DNA of 52,150 nucleotides, from IMG/VR virus record IMGVR_UViG_3300037200_000348, positions 1-52,150 of that record. The stretch is one strand, 5' to 3'. The position numbers and the translations under genes were made by a program. Position 1 is the first letter of the stretch, and each line of letters starts with the position of its first letter. Under the pieces are notes generated by a model that had not been told where the DNA came from, did not search any database, and worked only from the letters and a program-made list of their open reading frames with translations. The DNA is from a virus. This document shows positions 34,916-41,878 of this stretch, one piece after another.

Positions 34916-35502
34916 GTGACGGCCCGCTCAATCGCGCGACGTAGAATCTCGTCTATGCCAGCCGAGAAGAGTGGTTCGATGTATTCGCCCGCGGCGGCCA
35001 TGAATGGGCGCGGCTGGGCGGCAGGGATAATCCAGCCCTTCGTGTTCGGACCGATGCGACGAAAGGCGATTGTCTCGACTTTCGATTTGCGCCCCGTCGA
35101 TGCGCGAAGGCGCCGCGACGTCGCGCGCGGGTTCCCACCCCTCACAGGAAGCGGGATGGTCTTGCCCATGAGGTACGGCTTCATGTCGAACGCCGGGTGG
35201 CCTTCCTCGACGTAACTCGCATAGTTCGCCTCATTGACGATGATCGAAGAAAGCGCGTTCGGGTACGTGACGCGAAAGCTACGCGCGAGCTTGCCGGTGC
35301 GGCGATAGATGAGAAAGAAGTTCCCTTTGAACATCGACTCGACGCCCGAGACGTTTTGCACCGCACGCGCGTGCGCCATCTCTGTGTACTTACGAATGCC
35401 GCCCTTCACGTCGCTAAGCGTCGTGAGGCCATCCTTGAGCGCCGCGGTGATATCGTCAACGCCGGTCACTTTCGCGGAAACTTCGATGCGGACGTCGCCC
35501 AT
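34912..35502 (-). CDS. HK97 gp10-like tail completion protein
   Basis: A 196-residue protein; ATG 35502 is chosen because the frame upstream is Arg/Ser shadow and the upstream gene stops at 35504. The fold of gp10-like proteins is suggested by VTGVDDITAALKDGLTTL, a middle with TGKLARSFRVTYPNALSS and EANYASYVEEGHPAFDMKPY, and a C-terminal helix. Such proteins join head and tail. The YASYVEEGHP motif is the most diagnostic part. Confidence 0.75.
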   Translation of the reverse strand: MGDVRIEVSAKVTGVDDITAALKDGLTTLSDVKGGIRKYTEMAHARAVQNVSGVESMFKGNFFLIYRRTGKLARSFRVTYPNALSSIIVNEANYASYVEEGHPAFDMKPYLMGKTIPLPVRGGNPRATSRRLRASTGRKSKVETIAFRRIGPNTKGWIIPAAQPRPFMAAAGEYIEPLFSAGIDEILRRAIERAVT

Positions 35503-35503
35503 A

Positions 35504-36013
35504 TCAGTAGGTCTCTTTCGCGACAAGGATGCGCCACGCAAACGTGATGTTCGAGTCGACCAGCGGCACGGGAACAGCCTTTGCGACATAGGGCACGCCG
35601 CCGATAATGAAGCGGTCGAATGTCACTGTCGTCTGGCCACGAATCACCGCGAACTTCCCGTTGTTGTAGGCGTCGAGAAGCGCTGGGGGCAGCGCCCCGA
35701 TGCAGCCCGCTCCATCGGGAGCAAATGGGACCGCGACGGTGAGTTGCGCGTCGCCCGCTTCAACGATTCCCCACTGCATGAATGCTGATGAAGAAACTTT
35801 TCCACTAAAGTATGCTCGAATGGGAAAGAAGGCTGCGTAGCCCTCCTCCATCGCGCCCTCGTTGCGCGGGCCGGTTCCGATGCCCGCAAGCCCGGTCGAC
35901 TTCGGCCCTTGCGTGACCGTGTTCATATTCGCTGCGGGAACAGGGGATGCGTGCGCCCATTGGACGACGCTCCCCCGCCGTGAGATGAGCCCCCGAACCG
36001 CGTCAGCGTTCAT
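35504..36013 (-). CDS. Head-tail connector-type protein
   Basis: A 169-residue protein. Begins MNADAVRGLISRRGSVVQWA; contains ALLDAYNNGKFAVIRGQTTV and a beta-rich C-terminus (IGGVPYVAKAVPVPLVDSNI). Gene order (before gp10-like) suggests a head closure or stopper protein. No strong family signature visible. It follows the previous gene by six bases. Confidence 0.5.
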   Translation of the reverse strand: MNADAVRGLISRRGSVVQWAHASPVPAANMNTVTQGPKSTGLAGIGTGPRNEGAMEEGYAAFFPIRAYFSGKVSSSAFMQWGIVEAGDAQLTVAVPFAPDGAGCIGALPPALLDAYNNGKFAVIRGQTTVTFDRFIIGGVPYVAKAVPVPLVDSNITFAWRILVAKETY

Positions 36014-36019
36014 AGGGGA

Positions 36020-36523
36020 CTAGCTTTCGAGTTCGGCTGCCTTCCGGGCCTTTACTTCAGACGAAGCCTTGCGACGTTCGAGCGCCGCGAGGGCTGCTGC
36101 GCGCTCGTCTTCGATGAGTTTAGCACCAGCCGCTGCCTGCGGCTCGCTCGTGGCGACGTTGCCGGAGCGTAGTGGGGCCGTGAAGACGCCATGGCGCTTC
36201 ATGTCGTGATCGACGGGCATCGGATACGGCAATCCCGCCGGATACCAGTACGTCGGGTCGCCAGCGGCCTCGCAAGCCTTGTTCTCGACCGACTCCACGA
36301 GAAACTTACATTCCTCGGGCGTCATGTAACACTCCCAGTTGAGGAACTGGCGCTCGAAGTCGACCTGCTGGACGGTCGTCTTACCGTCGGTCGTTACCTC
36401 TTCCCACATGCGTTGCGTCTTCGCGCGCACCTCGCGGTACTTCGATCGTACCAGAATCTTGACGGGCGTCTCTTCCGCCGATTGCGCGTCGAGAATGTCT
36501 GACGCACTAGCTTCCTTCACCAT
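36020..36523 (-). CDS. Hypothetical head/neck protein
   Basis: A 167-residue protein, ATG 36523 five bases after GGAGG. KTTVQQVDFERQFLNWECYM, then EECKFLVESVENKACEAAGD and a Pro/Tyr-rich PTYWYPAGLPYPMP; the C-terminus is a long Ala/Glu/Lys helix. Its upstream side faces the inverted methyltransferase cassette, so it needs a leftward promoter in 36524-36657 or read-through across that cassette; none is obvious. Confidence 0.5.
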   Translation of the reverse strand: MVKEASASDILDAQSAEETPVKILVRSKYREVRAKTQRMWEEVTTDGKTTVQQVDFERQFLNWECYMTPEECKFLVESVENKACEAAGDPTYWYPAGLPYPMPVDHDMKRHGVFTAPLRSGNVATSEPQAAAGAKLIEDERAAALAALERRKASSEVKARKAAELES

Positions 36524-36607
36524 GCAGGCCTCCGGGTTTTCTTTGGAAAGTCAGTGGATTCCCCGCCCCGCCTGCGCGAGCCTTTTGAAAAACATCGCCA
36601 TCCCGAC

Positions 36608-36636
36608 TTGCTATTTACTGCTCGCTGATATATAAT
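36608..36636 (+). promoter_or_regulatory. Early-type promoter of the inverted methyltransferase cassette
   Basis: TTGCTA (36608-36613), 17 bases including CTGCTCGCT, and a consensus TATAAT (36631-36636). Nearly the same as the promoter at 1220, including the downstream leader ACTGGTGGAGG. GGAGG at 36643-36647 serves ATG 36658. On the other strand nothing clear is seen in 36524-36607. Confidence 0.8.
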
Positions 36637-36657
36637 ACTGGTGGAGGAAAACTCAAG

Positions 36658-36885
36658 ATGGCAAAGACTGCAAAGGAATGGACCCGCGATGAGTACATCG
36701 CCATGCAAACGGCGAATGTCATGCGCGAGGAGCCCGGTATCACCGAAGCTGCCGCAGCGAAGGTCGCGGACCTTCAGTATCGGACGGGGTTTGCGCACCG
36801 TGGCCTCCTGAACCCGGCGACGGGTGAGGTCGAGGACCTACGTGTCATCATCGCGGAGATGCAAGCGACTCGTGAAGCGCGTTAG
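36658..36885 (+). CDS. Hypothetical small early protein
   Basis: Seventy-five residues with a clear GGAGG and promoter. Helical (KTAKEWTRDEYIAMQTANVM, then GITEAAAAKVADLQYRTGFA), ending in EAR. The WT-x-x-EYI and helical pattern could be DNA-binding, but no family is recognised. It is co-transcribed with the methyltransferase six bases downstream and may regulate or modulate it. Confidence 0.6.
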   Translation: MAKTAKEWTRDEYIAMQTANVMREEPGITEAAAAKVADLQYRTGFAHRGLLNPATGEVEDLRVIIAEMQATREAR

Positions 36886-36891
36886 CAAGGC

Positions 36892-39696
36892 ATGAGGTAT
36901 CTCTCCGTCTGTTCGGGAATCGAAGCAGCAACTGTTGCATGGGGTTCTCTCGGATGGCAGCCCGTCGCGTTTGCCGAGATCGACCCGTTCGCTTGCGCGG
37001 TCCTCGCGCACCACTATCCCGAGGTCCCGAACCTCGGCGACTTTACAAAGATTGGACCCGAAGACGTTGGAGCAATCGACCTTCTTGTTGGCGGAACACC
37101 GTGCTTTGCGTCCGGAACGCTCGTCACGCTCGATCGCGGGTTGGTGCCCATCGAAGAGGTGCGCGTAGGTGACCGCGCCCTGACGCACGAGGGTACGTTC
37201 GAGCGCGTCTCGGCCGTCGGGAGCAAGTCGGCACCGACCGTGCGCGTGCGCGGGCAATCCGGCGACGTCACGACGACCGCCGACCACCGCTTCTGGTCGT
37301 CCAGCACGATGTCGCGTTCGACGCGGCGCGGCGGCGTGGCCGCGCGCGAGACAACCCGCAGCGAACCTGGTTGGACGGCCGCGAAGGACCTCGTCGGCGC
37401 GCACGTCGCGACCCCAACGGTGGTCCCGATGCTTCCCGTCCCGCCCGTGTCCGCCCTCGGACGCGAACGCGAAGGCCCGGCGATCTCGGAGCAGTTTATG
37501 TGGTGCGCGGGGGCGTGGCTAGGTGACGGATGGACGCGCGTATGGGAGGGTGGCCGCAGAGGCGCCGTCGTCGTGTGCGCCGCGCGCGGACCGCAGGCCC
37601 GGGAACTCGAACGCAACATGCGCGACGTGTTCGGGAGCGTCACCCTGACGCAGGAACGCACGACGGAGCGCCTGGCGGCGTATTCGCTCGCGACGGTGCG
37701 CTGGCTACGGGAGAACTTCGGGAGCGGCGCGGCGGGCAAGACCGTTCCGACGTGGTTGCTTGGAGCGCCCGAGGGATTGCGTCGCGCGTTCCTCGCGGGC
37801 TACCTTTTCGCCGACGGGAGCACCATGCCCAACGGCCGCCGATGCACGACCGTCTCGCCGCGCGTGGCCCTTGGGATCGCGATGCTGGCCCACACCCTGG
37901 GATTTTCTACAAGCCGCTACGAGACGCGCGTCGATCCGACGACCGTCATCGAGGGGCGGACCGTCACACAGCGCCCCTGGTGGCAGGTTTCCATCTACGA
38001 CCGCGCGCGTTCGTCCTGGACGGACGGCCGCCACCGCTTCGGCCTTTGCCGTAGCGTCGAACCCACAGGGAGGACCGAGACCGTCCATGACCTCACCGTC
38101 GAACGATCCAACTCTTATGTTGCTGCCGGGCTTGTCGTCCACAACTGCCAAGACTTCTCCGTTGCCGGACTGCGAGCCGGACTTGCGGGCGATCGAGGAC
38201 AACTCGCCATTGAGTTCGCTCGACTTGCTGCGCGTTTACGTCCCCGCTGGCTTATCTGGGAAAATGTCCCCGGTGTTTTGTCCGCAGACAAAGGAGGGGC
38301 CTTTGGAATCTTCCTCGGGGCGCTGGCAGAATGCGGGTATGGGTTCGCCTACAGAGTTTTGGACGCTCAAAACTTCGGAGTCCCACAGCGCCGCCGTCGC
38401 GTGTTCGTTGTCGGACATCTTGGAGAATGGCGACGTGCCGCAGCGGTACTTTTTGAGCGCGAAAGCCTGTCGTGGAATACTCCGCCGCGCAAAAAAGCGC
38501 GGAAAGACATTGCCGGAACTCTTGGAGCGCGCACTTCGGCAGGTGGCGGATTCGGAACCGACTTTGACTTAGACGGCGTCCTCGTCGAGTCGTACAGCCC
38601 TGGCTCGTTCGGCACGTACAGCGAGGGCATAAAAGCCCTGCGGGCGGGAAGCACGGGTGCGGGCAAAGATGCCTTGCTCGTCGCGCATACGTTGCGCGGC
38701 GAGGGTCATGACGCAAGCGAAGACGGCACGGGGCGCGGCGTTCCGCTAACGATCTCATTTGGCGCACAAGCCGACTTGTCGCCTACTCTGCGCGCAATGT
38801 CTCACCGAGACTCGCACCAGAACGCAGGCGGGCAAATTACGGTTCCGTTCTCACAGAACTCGCGCGACGAGATTCGCATGGTGGGCGGAGACGGCGGTGT
38901 CGTCGGAGCGTTGTCGGCCGAAACCGGCATGGTGGCCTTTACGTGTAAGCAAGATGGCACCGACGCAGGCGCAGTATCGCCAACGTTGCGTTCGATGAAT
39001 CACGCGGACAGTCATGCAAATGGCGGGGGGCAAGTCGCCATTACCGTTCCGCTTTCTGGAGTGCGGCGATTGACGCCGCGCGAATGTACTAGGTTGCAGG
39101 GATTCCCGGACGATTACCTTACGATGCGGTATGCCGATGCCGAGGAAGCCCACACCGCTCAAATATTGCACGAATTGTGGAACGCGGCTGGAGCGATCGC
39201 GCGAGAAGGATGGCGACCTGGAGTCGTTGCAGCACTTCTCACGCCGGAAATATTGCTCGCGGGCGTGTATGGCGGATGGGTTTCGTGGAAGCTGGCGAGA
39301 CGATGTGCTGCCGCACGAAGGACGTTACAGGGCGCGGAGCCTTGGCCCGAAGGGTTCGTGTTCGCGTTGCGGGACGGAGAAGAACGTCGATCGTCACCAT
39401 ACCGACGAGAATCCTTTGAACAATGCGCCCGAGAACTTGGTCGACCTCTGTCGTCGGTGCCACCTGGCCGAGCATCGTGTTCCGAGATTCTGCGAAGAAG
39501 CGGGTTGTGGGCGGAAGCACAGGCGCTATGGCCTCTGCGATATGCACTCGCAACGCCTTCGCAGATCGAAAAAGGACGTATCGACGTAGCCGACGGACTG
39601 AAGTACCGCGCGCTCGGCAACAGCATGGCGGTCCCCGTCATGCGCTGGATTGGCGAGCGAATCGCAATGGTTGATGCGATATTTAGTCGCAACTAA
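36892..39696 (+). CDS. DNA cytosine-C5 methyltransferase with an intein and a nested HNH gene
   Basis: A 934-residue open frame. Motif I is SVCSGIEAATVAW at the start; motif IV GGTP|CQDFSVAG is split by an intein (residues 71-418), so the catalytic Cys is residue 419. Motif VI is ENVPG (457-461), motif VIII QRRRRVFVVG (499-508), a target-recognition region follows (about 510-710, with the pair SPTLRAMSHRDSH / SPTLRSMNHADSH), then RECTRLQGFPDDY, and motif X RALGNSMAVPVMRW near 905-920. Between the last two, about 140 residues correspond to a complete HNH gene read in the +1 frame. No restriction partner is near. The ATG has only a weak AAGG. Activity needs intein splicing and tolerance of the loop. 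Confidence 0.9.
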   Translation: MRYLSVCSGIEAATVAWGSLGWQPVAFAEIDPFACAVLAHHYPEVPNLGDFTKIGPEDVGAIDLLVGGTPCFASGTLVTLDRGLVPIEEVRVGDRALTHEGTFERVSAVGSKSAPTVRVRGQSGDVTTTADHRFWSSSTMSRSTRRGGVAARETTRSEPGWTAAKDLVGAHVATPTVVPMLPVPPVSALGREREGPAISEQFMWCAGAWLGDGWTRVWEGGRRGAVVVCAARGPQARELERNMRDVFGSVTLTQERTTERLAAYSLATVRWLRENFGSGAAGKTVPTWLLGAPEGLRRAFLAGYLFADGSTMPNGRRCTTVSPRVALGIAMLAHTLGFSTSRYETRVDPTTVIEGRTVTQRPWWQVSIYDRARSSWTDGRHRFGLCRSVEPTGRTETVHDLTVERSNSYVAAGLVVHNCQDFSVAGLRAGLAGDRGQLAIEFARLAARLRPRWLIWENVPGVLSADKGGAFGIFLGALAECGYGFAYRVLDAQNFGVPQRRRRVFVVGHLGEWRRAAAVLFERESLSWNTPPRKKARKDIAGTLGARTSAGGGFGTDFDLDGVLVESYSPGSFGTYSEGIKALRAGSTGAGKDALLVAHTLRGEGHDASEDGTGRGVPLTISFGAQADLSPTLRAMSHRDSHQNAGGQITVPFSQNSRDEIRMVGGDGGVVGALSAETGMVAFTCKQDGTDAGAVSPTLRSMNHADSHANGGGQVAITVPLSGVRRLTPRECTRLQGFPDDYLTMRYADAEEAHTAQILHELWNAAGAIAREGWRPGVVAALLTPEILLAGVYGGWVSWKLARRCAAARRTLQGAEPWPEGFVFALRDGEERRSSPYRRESFEQCARELGRPLSSVPPGRASCSEILRRSGLWAEAQALWPLRYALATPSQIEKGRIDVADGLKYRALGNSMAVPVMRWIGERIAMVDAIFSRN
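37102..38145 (+). mobile_element. Methyltransferase intein with LAGLIDADG endonuclease
   Basis: A 348-residue intein. Block A starts CFASGTLVTLDRGLVPIEEV; block B includes VTTTADHRFWS; the endonuclease motifs are CAGAWLGDG and FLAGYLFADGS; the C-terminal blocks are TVHDLTV and GLVVHN. Extein +1 is the catalytic Cys of the host enzyme. Cys1, the penultimate His and terminal Asn are intact, so splicing should work. Unlike the DnaB intein its DNA is as GC-rich as the flanks, which suggests longer residence or a GC-rich donor. Confidence 0.95.
39131..39589 (+). CDS. HNH endonuclease nested in the methyltransferase gene
   Basis: A complete 152-residue protein in the +1 frame relative to the methyltransferase, from ATG 39131 (or ATG 39137). 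The N-terminus KPTPLKYCTNCGTRLER, with HFSRRKYCSRACMADGF, is the zinc element common in free-standing phage HNH proteins, followed by CSRCGTEKNVDRHHTDENPL, NAPENLVDLCRRCHLAEH (the HNH nuclease with two zinc pairs), then CEEAGCGRKHRRYGLCDMHS. It fills the gap between the GFPDDY and ALGNSM blocks of the host gene. No ribosome binding site is obvious, so expression may depend on host-gene translation. Confidence 0.85.
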   Translation: MPMPRKPTPLKYCTNCGTRLERSREKDGDLESLQHFSRRKYCSRACMADGFRGSWRDDVLPHEGRYRARSLGPKGSCSRCGTEKNVDRHHTDENPLNNAPENLVDLCRRCHLAEHRVPRFCEEAGCGRKHRRYGLCDMHSQRLRRSKKDVST

Positions 39697-40712
39697 ATCA
39701 CCATCACGCGCTGATATTTTTCAAGGCCTTTCATTGTGGCCTCATCCTCTTTGTCGAGTGACCCACCGTACGGCTCGCCGCCGTACGATTCCGAGGCGCC
39801 ATCGACCGAAAGCGATGACAGGCCGTTCGTGAGATTATACCATCCCTGGCGCCGCACGCGATTCGCTACGAGGCGCGCTACGCTCGTCGTGATGCCGGTC
39901 GGCATGCCGGATGACCAGTCGATCGGCGACGCACCCGTACCGTCACCCTTGGGCCCGGCAGAGGGATTGATGACCATGCCGGTGTCGGCGTCGAAGACGA
40001 GCGCGGTGCCGTCCTGGTATTTCGTTGGGGGGAAGCCGAACGTGTAATGGACCTCGACGTTGACCTGGCCCGGAATGAAGCTGTAATTCCACATGGGGAG
40101 CGAGAGCCCGGCGTAGAGCACGCGCGGCGGTATCGTAAGAATCCCGCGGCGCGTGTCGACGTACATATCGGCGTCCTCGATGCCGGTTGCATATATCGCG
40201 CCACCCGAAGATTCCGTTGCAGCTACGACGTCGACCGGGAACGTCTCCGGTGGCGTCGGGAGCGGCTCTTGGCCGCCGATGCGCCAATTCTCCGTGCCGT
40301 CGAGGCGACGAATCTTCCCGAAGTGATACCACACCTGCGAGGGAAGAATACGAAGATAGACCGTCGTGACGTCACGGATGTTCTTGTACGGCAACGTGAG
40401 TTGCGGGCCGCCTGGGCCGTCGAAGAACTGCTGGATGAAGCACCAGTCGTACGGCGAGCCCAGAAACTTGACAACGAGGTCGGTCGCCTCTTGGATGTAT
40501 ATATTGACGAGCGACTCGAACGTGTCGAGCGTGCCGTTGCAATCCTTGAAGTTGCCGAGATTCGTGCCGAGTAATAGCGCCTGCACCTGACGCAAGCTGC
40601 AGTGCGGTTGCGCGTCGTCCTCCGCGCGCACGAGCACCCTCGCCGGAATCGTTTGCGGGTACTTCGGCAACGGGAGTGCAGGACGGATGTATGGGCCCGG
40701 AAAGAAGCTCAT
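39693..40712 (-). CDS. Head-tail adaptor candidate
   Basis: A 339-residue protein, convergent with the methyltransferase (four-base overlap of stops). N-terminal helices (SLRQVQALLLGTNLGNFKDC, TFESLVNIYIQEATDLVVKF), a beta-rich middle (GGPQLTLPYKNIRDVTTVYL, then RRGILTIPPRVLYAGLSLP), and a C-terminal RLVANRVRRQGWYNLTNGLS helix. Position after the major capsid gene (with the GIY-YIG gene between) is that of head completion or adaptor proteins. Not assigned to a family. Confidence 0.55.
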   Translation of the reverse strand: MSFFPGPYIRPALPLPKYPQTIPARVLVRAEDDAQPHCSLRQVQALLLGTNLGNFKDCNGTLDTFESLVNIYIQEATDLVVKFLGSPYDWCFIQQFFDGPGGPQLTLPYKNIRDVTTVYLRILPSQVWYHFGKIRRLDGTENWRIGGQEPLPTPPETFPVDVVAATESSGGAIYATGIEDADMYVDTRRGILTIPPRVLYAGLSLPMWNYSFIPGQVNVEVHYTFGFPPTKYQDGTALVFDADTGMVINPSAGPKGDGTGASPIDWSSGMPTGITTSVARLVANRVRRQGWYNLTNGLSSLSVDGASESYGGEPYGGSLDKEDEATMKGLEKYQRVMVI

Positions 40713-40726
40713 GCGCGGGACGTTCG

Positions 40727-41803
40727 CTACGCGGCGGTGGAGTCTTTGGCCGCCTTGCGCTCGCGATACCGGGCAGCCCTGGCGTTGGCCGCAAGACGCT
40801 TCTCTTCGGCGAAGTTCGGCGAGCGCTTTGCCGCCCAGTGAGCGGCGTTCTTCTCGCCGATTTTTCGGCGATGCTCCTTCGATGGCGGCCCGATGATGCG
40901 GCCGGTGAGCGACGCGGAGATTTTCGCCTTCGTCTCATCGGAGTGCGGCTTCTTTTTCATCCCGGTGATCGTTGCCACGCGCTTCGCGATGTGCTCCGGC
41001 GACTGCTTGCGCCCTGTGTTCGCGGCGATCGTGGCCGCACGGCATTCGGGCGAGATGCGCGCCCATGGCTGCCCGCGATTCGCGTCGCCTATCTTGCGCC
41101 GATGCTCTTCCGTTAAGGGTTTCCCGAGCTTCGCTTGGCGCATAAGCTCGCGCGTCTCGGCGCTTGGACTCTGGCCACGCGCCCACTCAGCGAAGGCCAC
41201 GGTGACCTCGGGGTGCTCTTCGCGATAGCGGCGCAACGAGACGCTGATTTTCGCGCGCACCTCGGGTGTATGAAGATGCGCCGGAGCGCGGCCCTGCATC
41301 GCCGCCGTCGCCTTGGCGCGGGCCTCTGGGGTATTCAGGCGCTCGTGGGAGGCGGTTTCGATCGAGTGACGGCGATGAGCTTCGCGGCCCTCTTCGGTGT
41401 AGCCAGCCTTAATTGCGGCGGCGCGGCGAGCGATGTTCTCGGCAACCTTCCAGTACACGCTATGGAAAGCGCTACCCTTGGCCTTACATTCGTCGGATTG
41501 GGGAACGCCGAAACGCGAGCCAGCGACCTGCGCGACATTGTAGACCGGCTTCCAAAGGTCGATGTATGCCTGCTCGCGCTCGATGAGCCTGGACTGCCCA
41601 GCAACCTCTTCGAGAACGCTAAACTCGAAGGCGTCTGGACCGTACTTGTTCCAAGAATTTTGGAGGTACTTCGCCGGGTGATTGCCGCGCCTGAGAACGT
41701 ACCGATGCTGCTTCCATCTGGTCGGTATATTCACAGAACTTCCGACGTATGAATTGCCGCTCTCGCGATGCCGGATAAGATAAATGCCGCTCGCAACTTT
41801 CAT
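40727..41803 (-). CDS. GIY-YIG homing endonuclease with NUMOD3-type repeats
   Basis: A 358-residue protein from ATG 41803; an earlier ATG at 41815 overlaps the -10 box and is unlikely. N-terminal nuclease: GIYLIRHRESGNSYVGS, catalytic Arg in PTRWKQHRYVL, and Glu in FEFSVLEEVAGQ. The rest has several NUMOD3-like DNA-binding units, such as TEEHRRKIGDANRGQPW, SDETKAKISASLTGR and SKEHRRKIGEKNAAHWA. It lies between capsid and adaptor genes and carries its own promoter. The C-terminus is basic and Ala-rich. Confidence 0.9.
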   Translation of the reverse strand: MKVASGIYLIRHRESGNSYVGSSVNIPTRWKQHRYVLRRGNHPAKYLQNSWNKYGPDAFEFSVLEEVAGQSRLIEREQAYIDLWKPVYNVAQVAGSRFGVPQSDECKAKGSAFHSVYWKVAENIARRAAAIKAGYTEEGREAHRRHSIETASHERLNTPEARAKATAAMQGRAPAHLHTPEVRAKISVSLRRYREEHPEVTVAFAEWARGQSPSAETRELMRQAKLGKPLTEEHRRKIGDANRGQPWARISPECRAATIAANTGRKQSPEHIAKRVATITGMKKKPHSDETKAKISASLTGRIIGPPSKEHRRKIGEKNAAHWAAKRSPNFAEEKRLAANARAARYRERKAAKDSTAA

Positions 41804-41813
41804 TGTGAACGGC

Positions 41814-41842
41814 ATTGTACCACTCTTTGACTTTCTTTACAA
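41814..41842 (-). promoter_or_regulatory. Promoter of the GIY-YIG gene at 41803
   Basis: Minus-strand TTGTAA (41842-41837), 17 bases, TACAAT (41819-41814) with an extended TGG before it. The -10 ends ten bases before ATG 41803, leaving a 5' leader of only about four bases. A 6-bp inverted repeat CTCGTA-AAA-TACGAG spans the end of the capsid gene at 41874-41888. Confidence 0.65.
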
Positions 41843-41878
41843 TAGGGTTATTCGATCGGGCGTCTTTGCCCTCGTATT

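Noticed and set aside
39100-39600. Group I intron carrying the HNH gene
   Set aside because: The HNH frame fills the insert almost completely, leaving no room for the intron core, and the host frame stays open.
39159-39692. Leftward 177-codon frame opposite the nested HNH gene
   Set aside because: Antisense shadow; the HNH and methyltransferase motifs explain the region on the plus strand.
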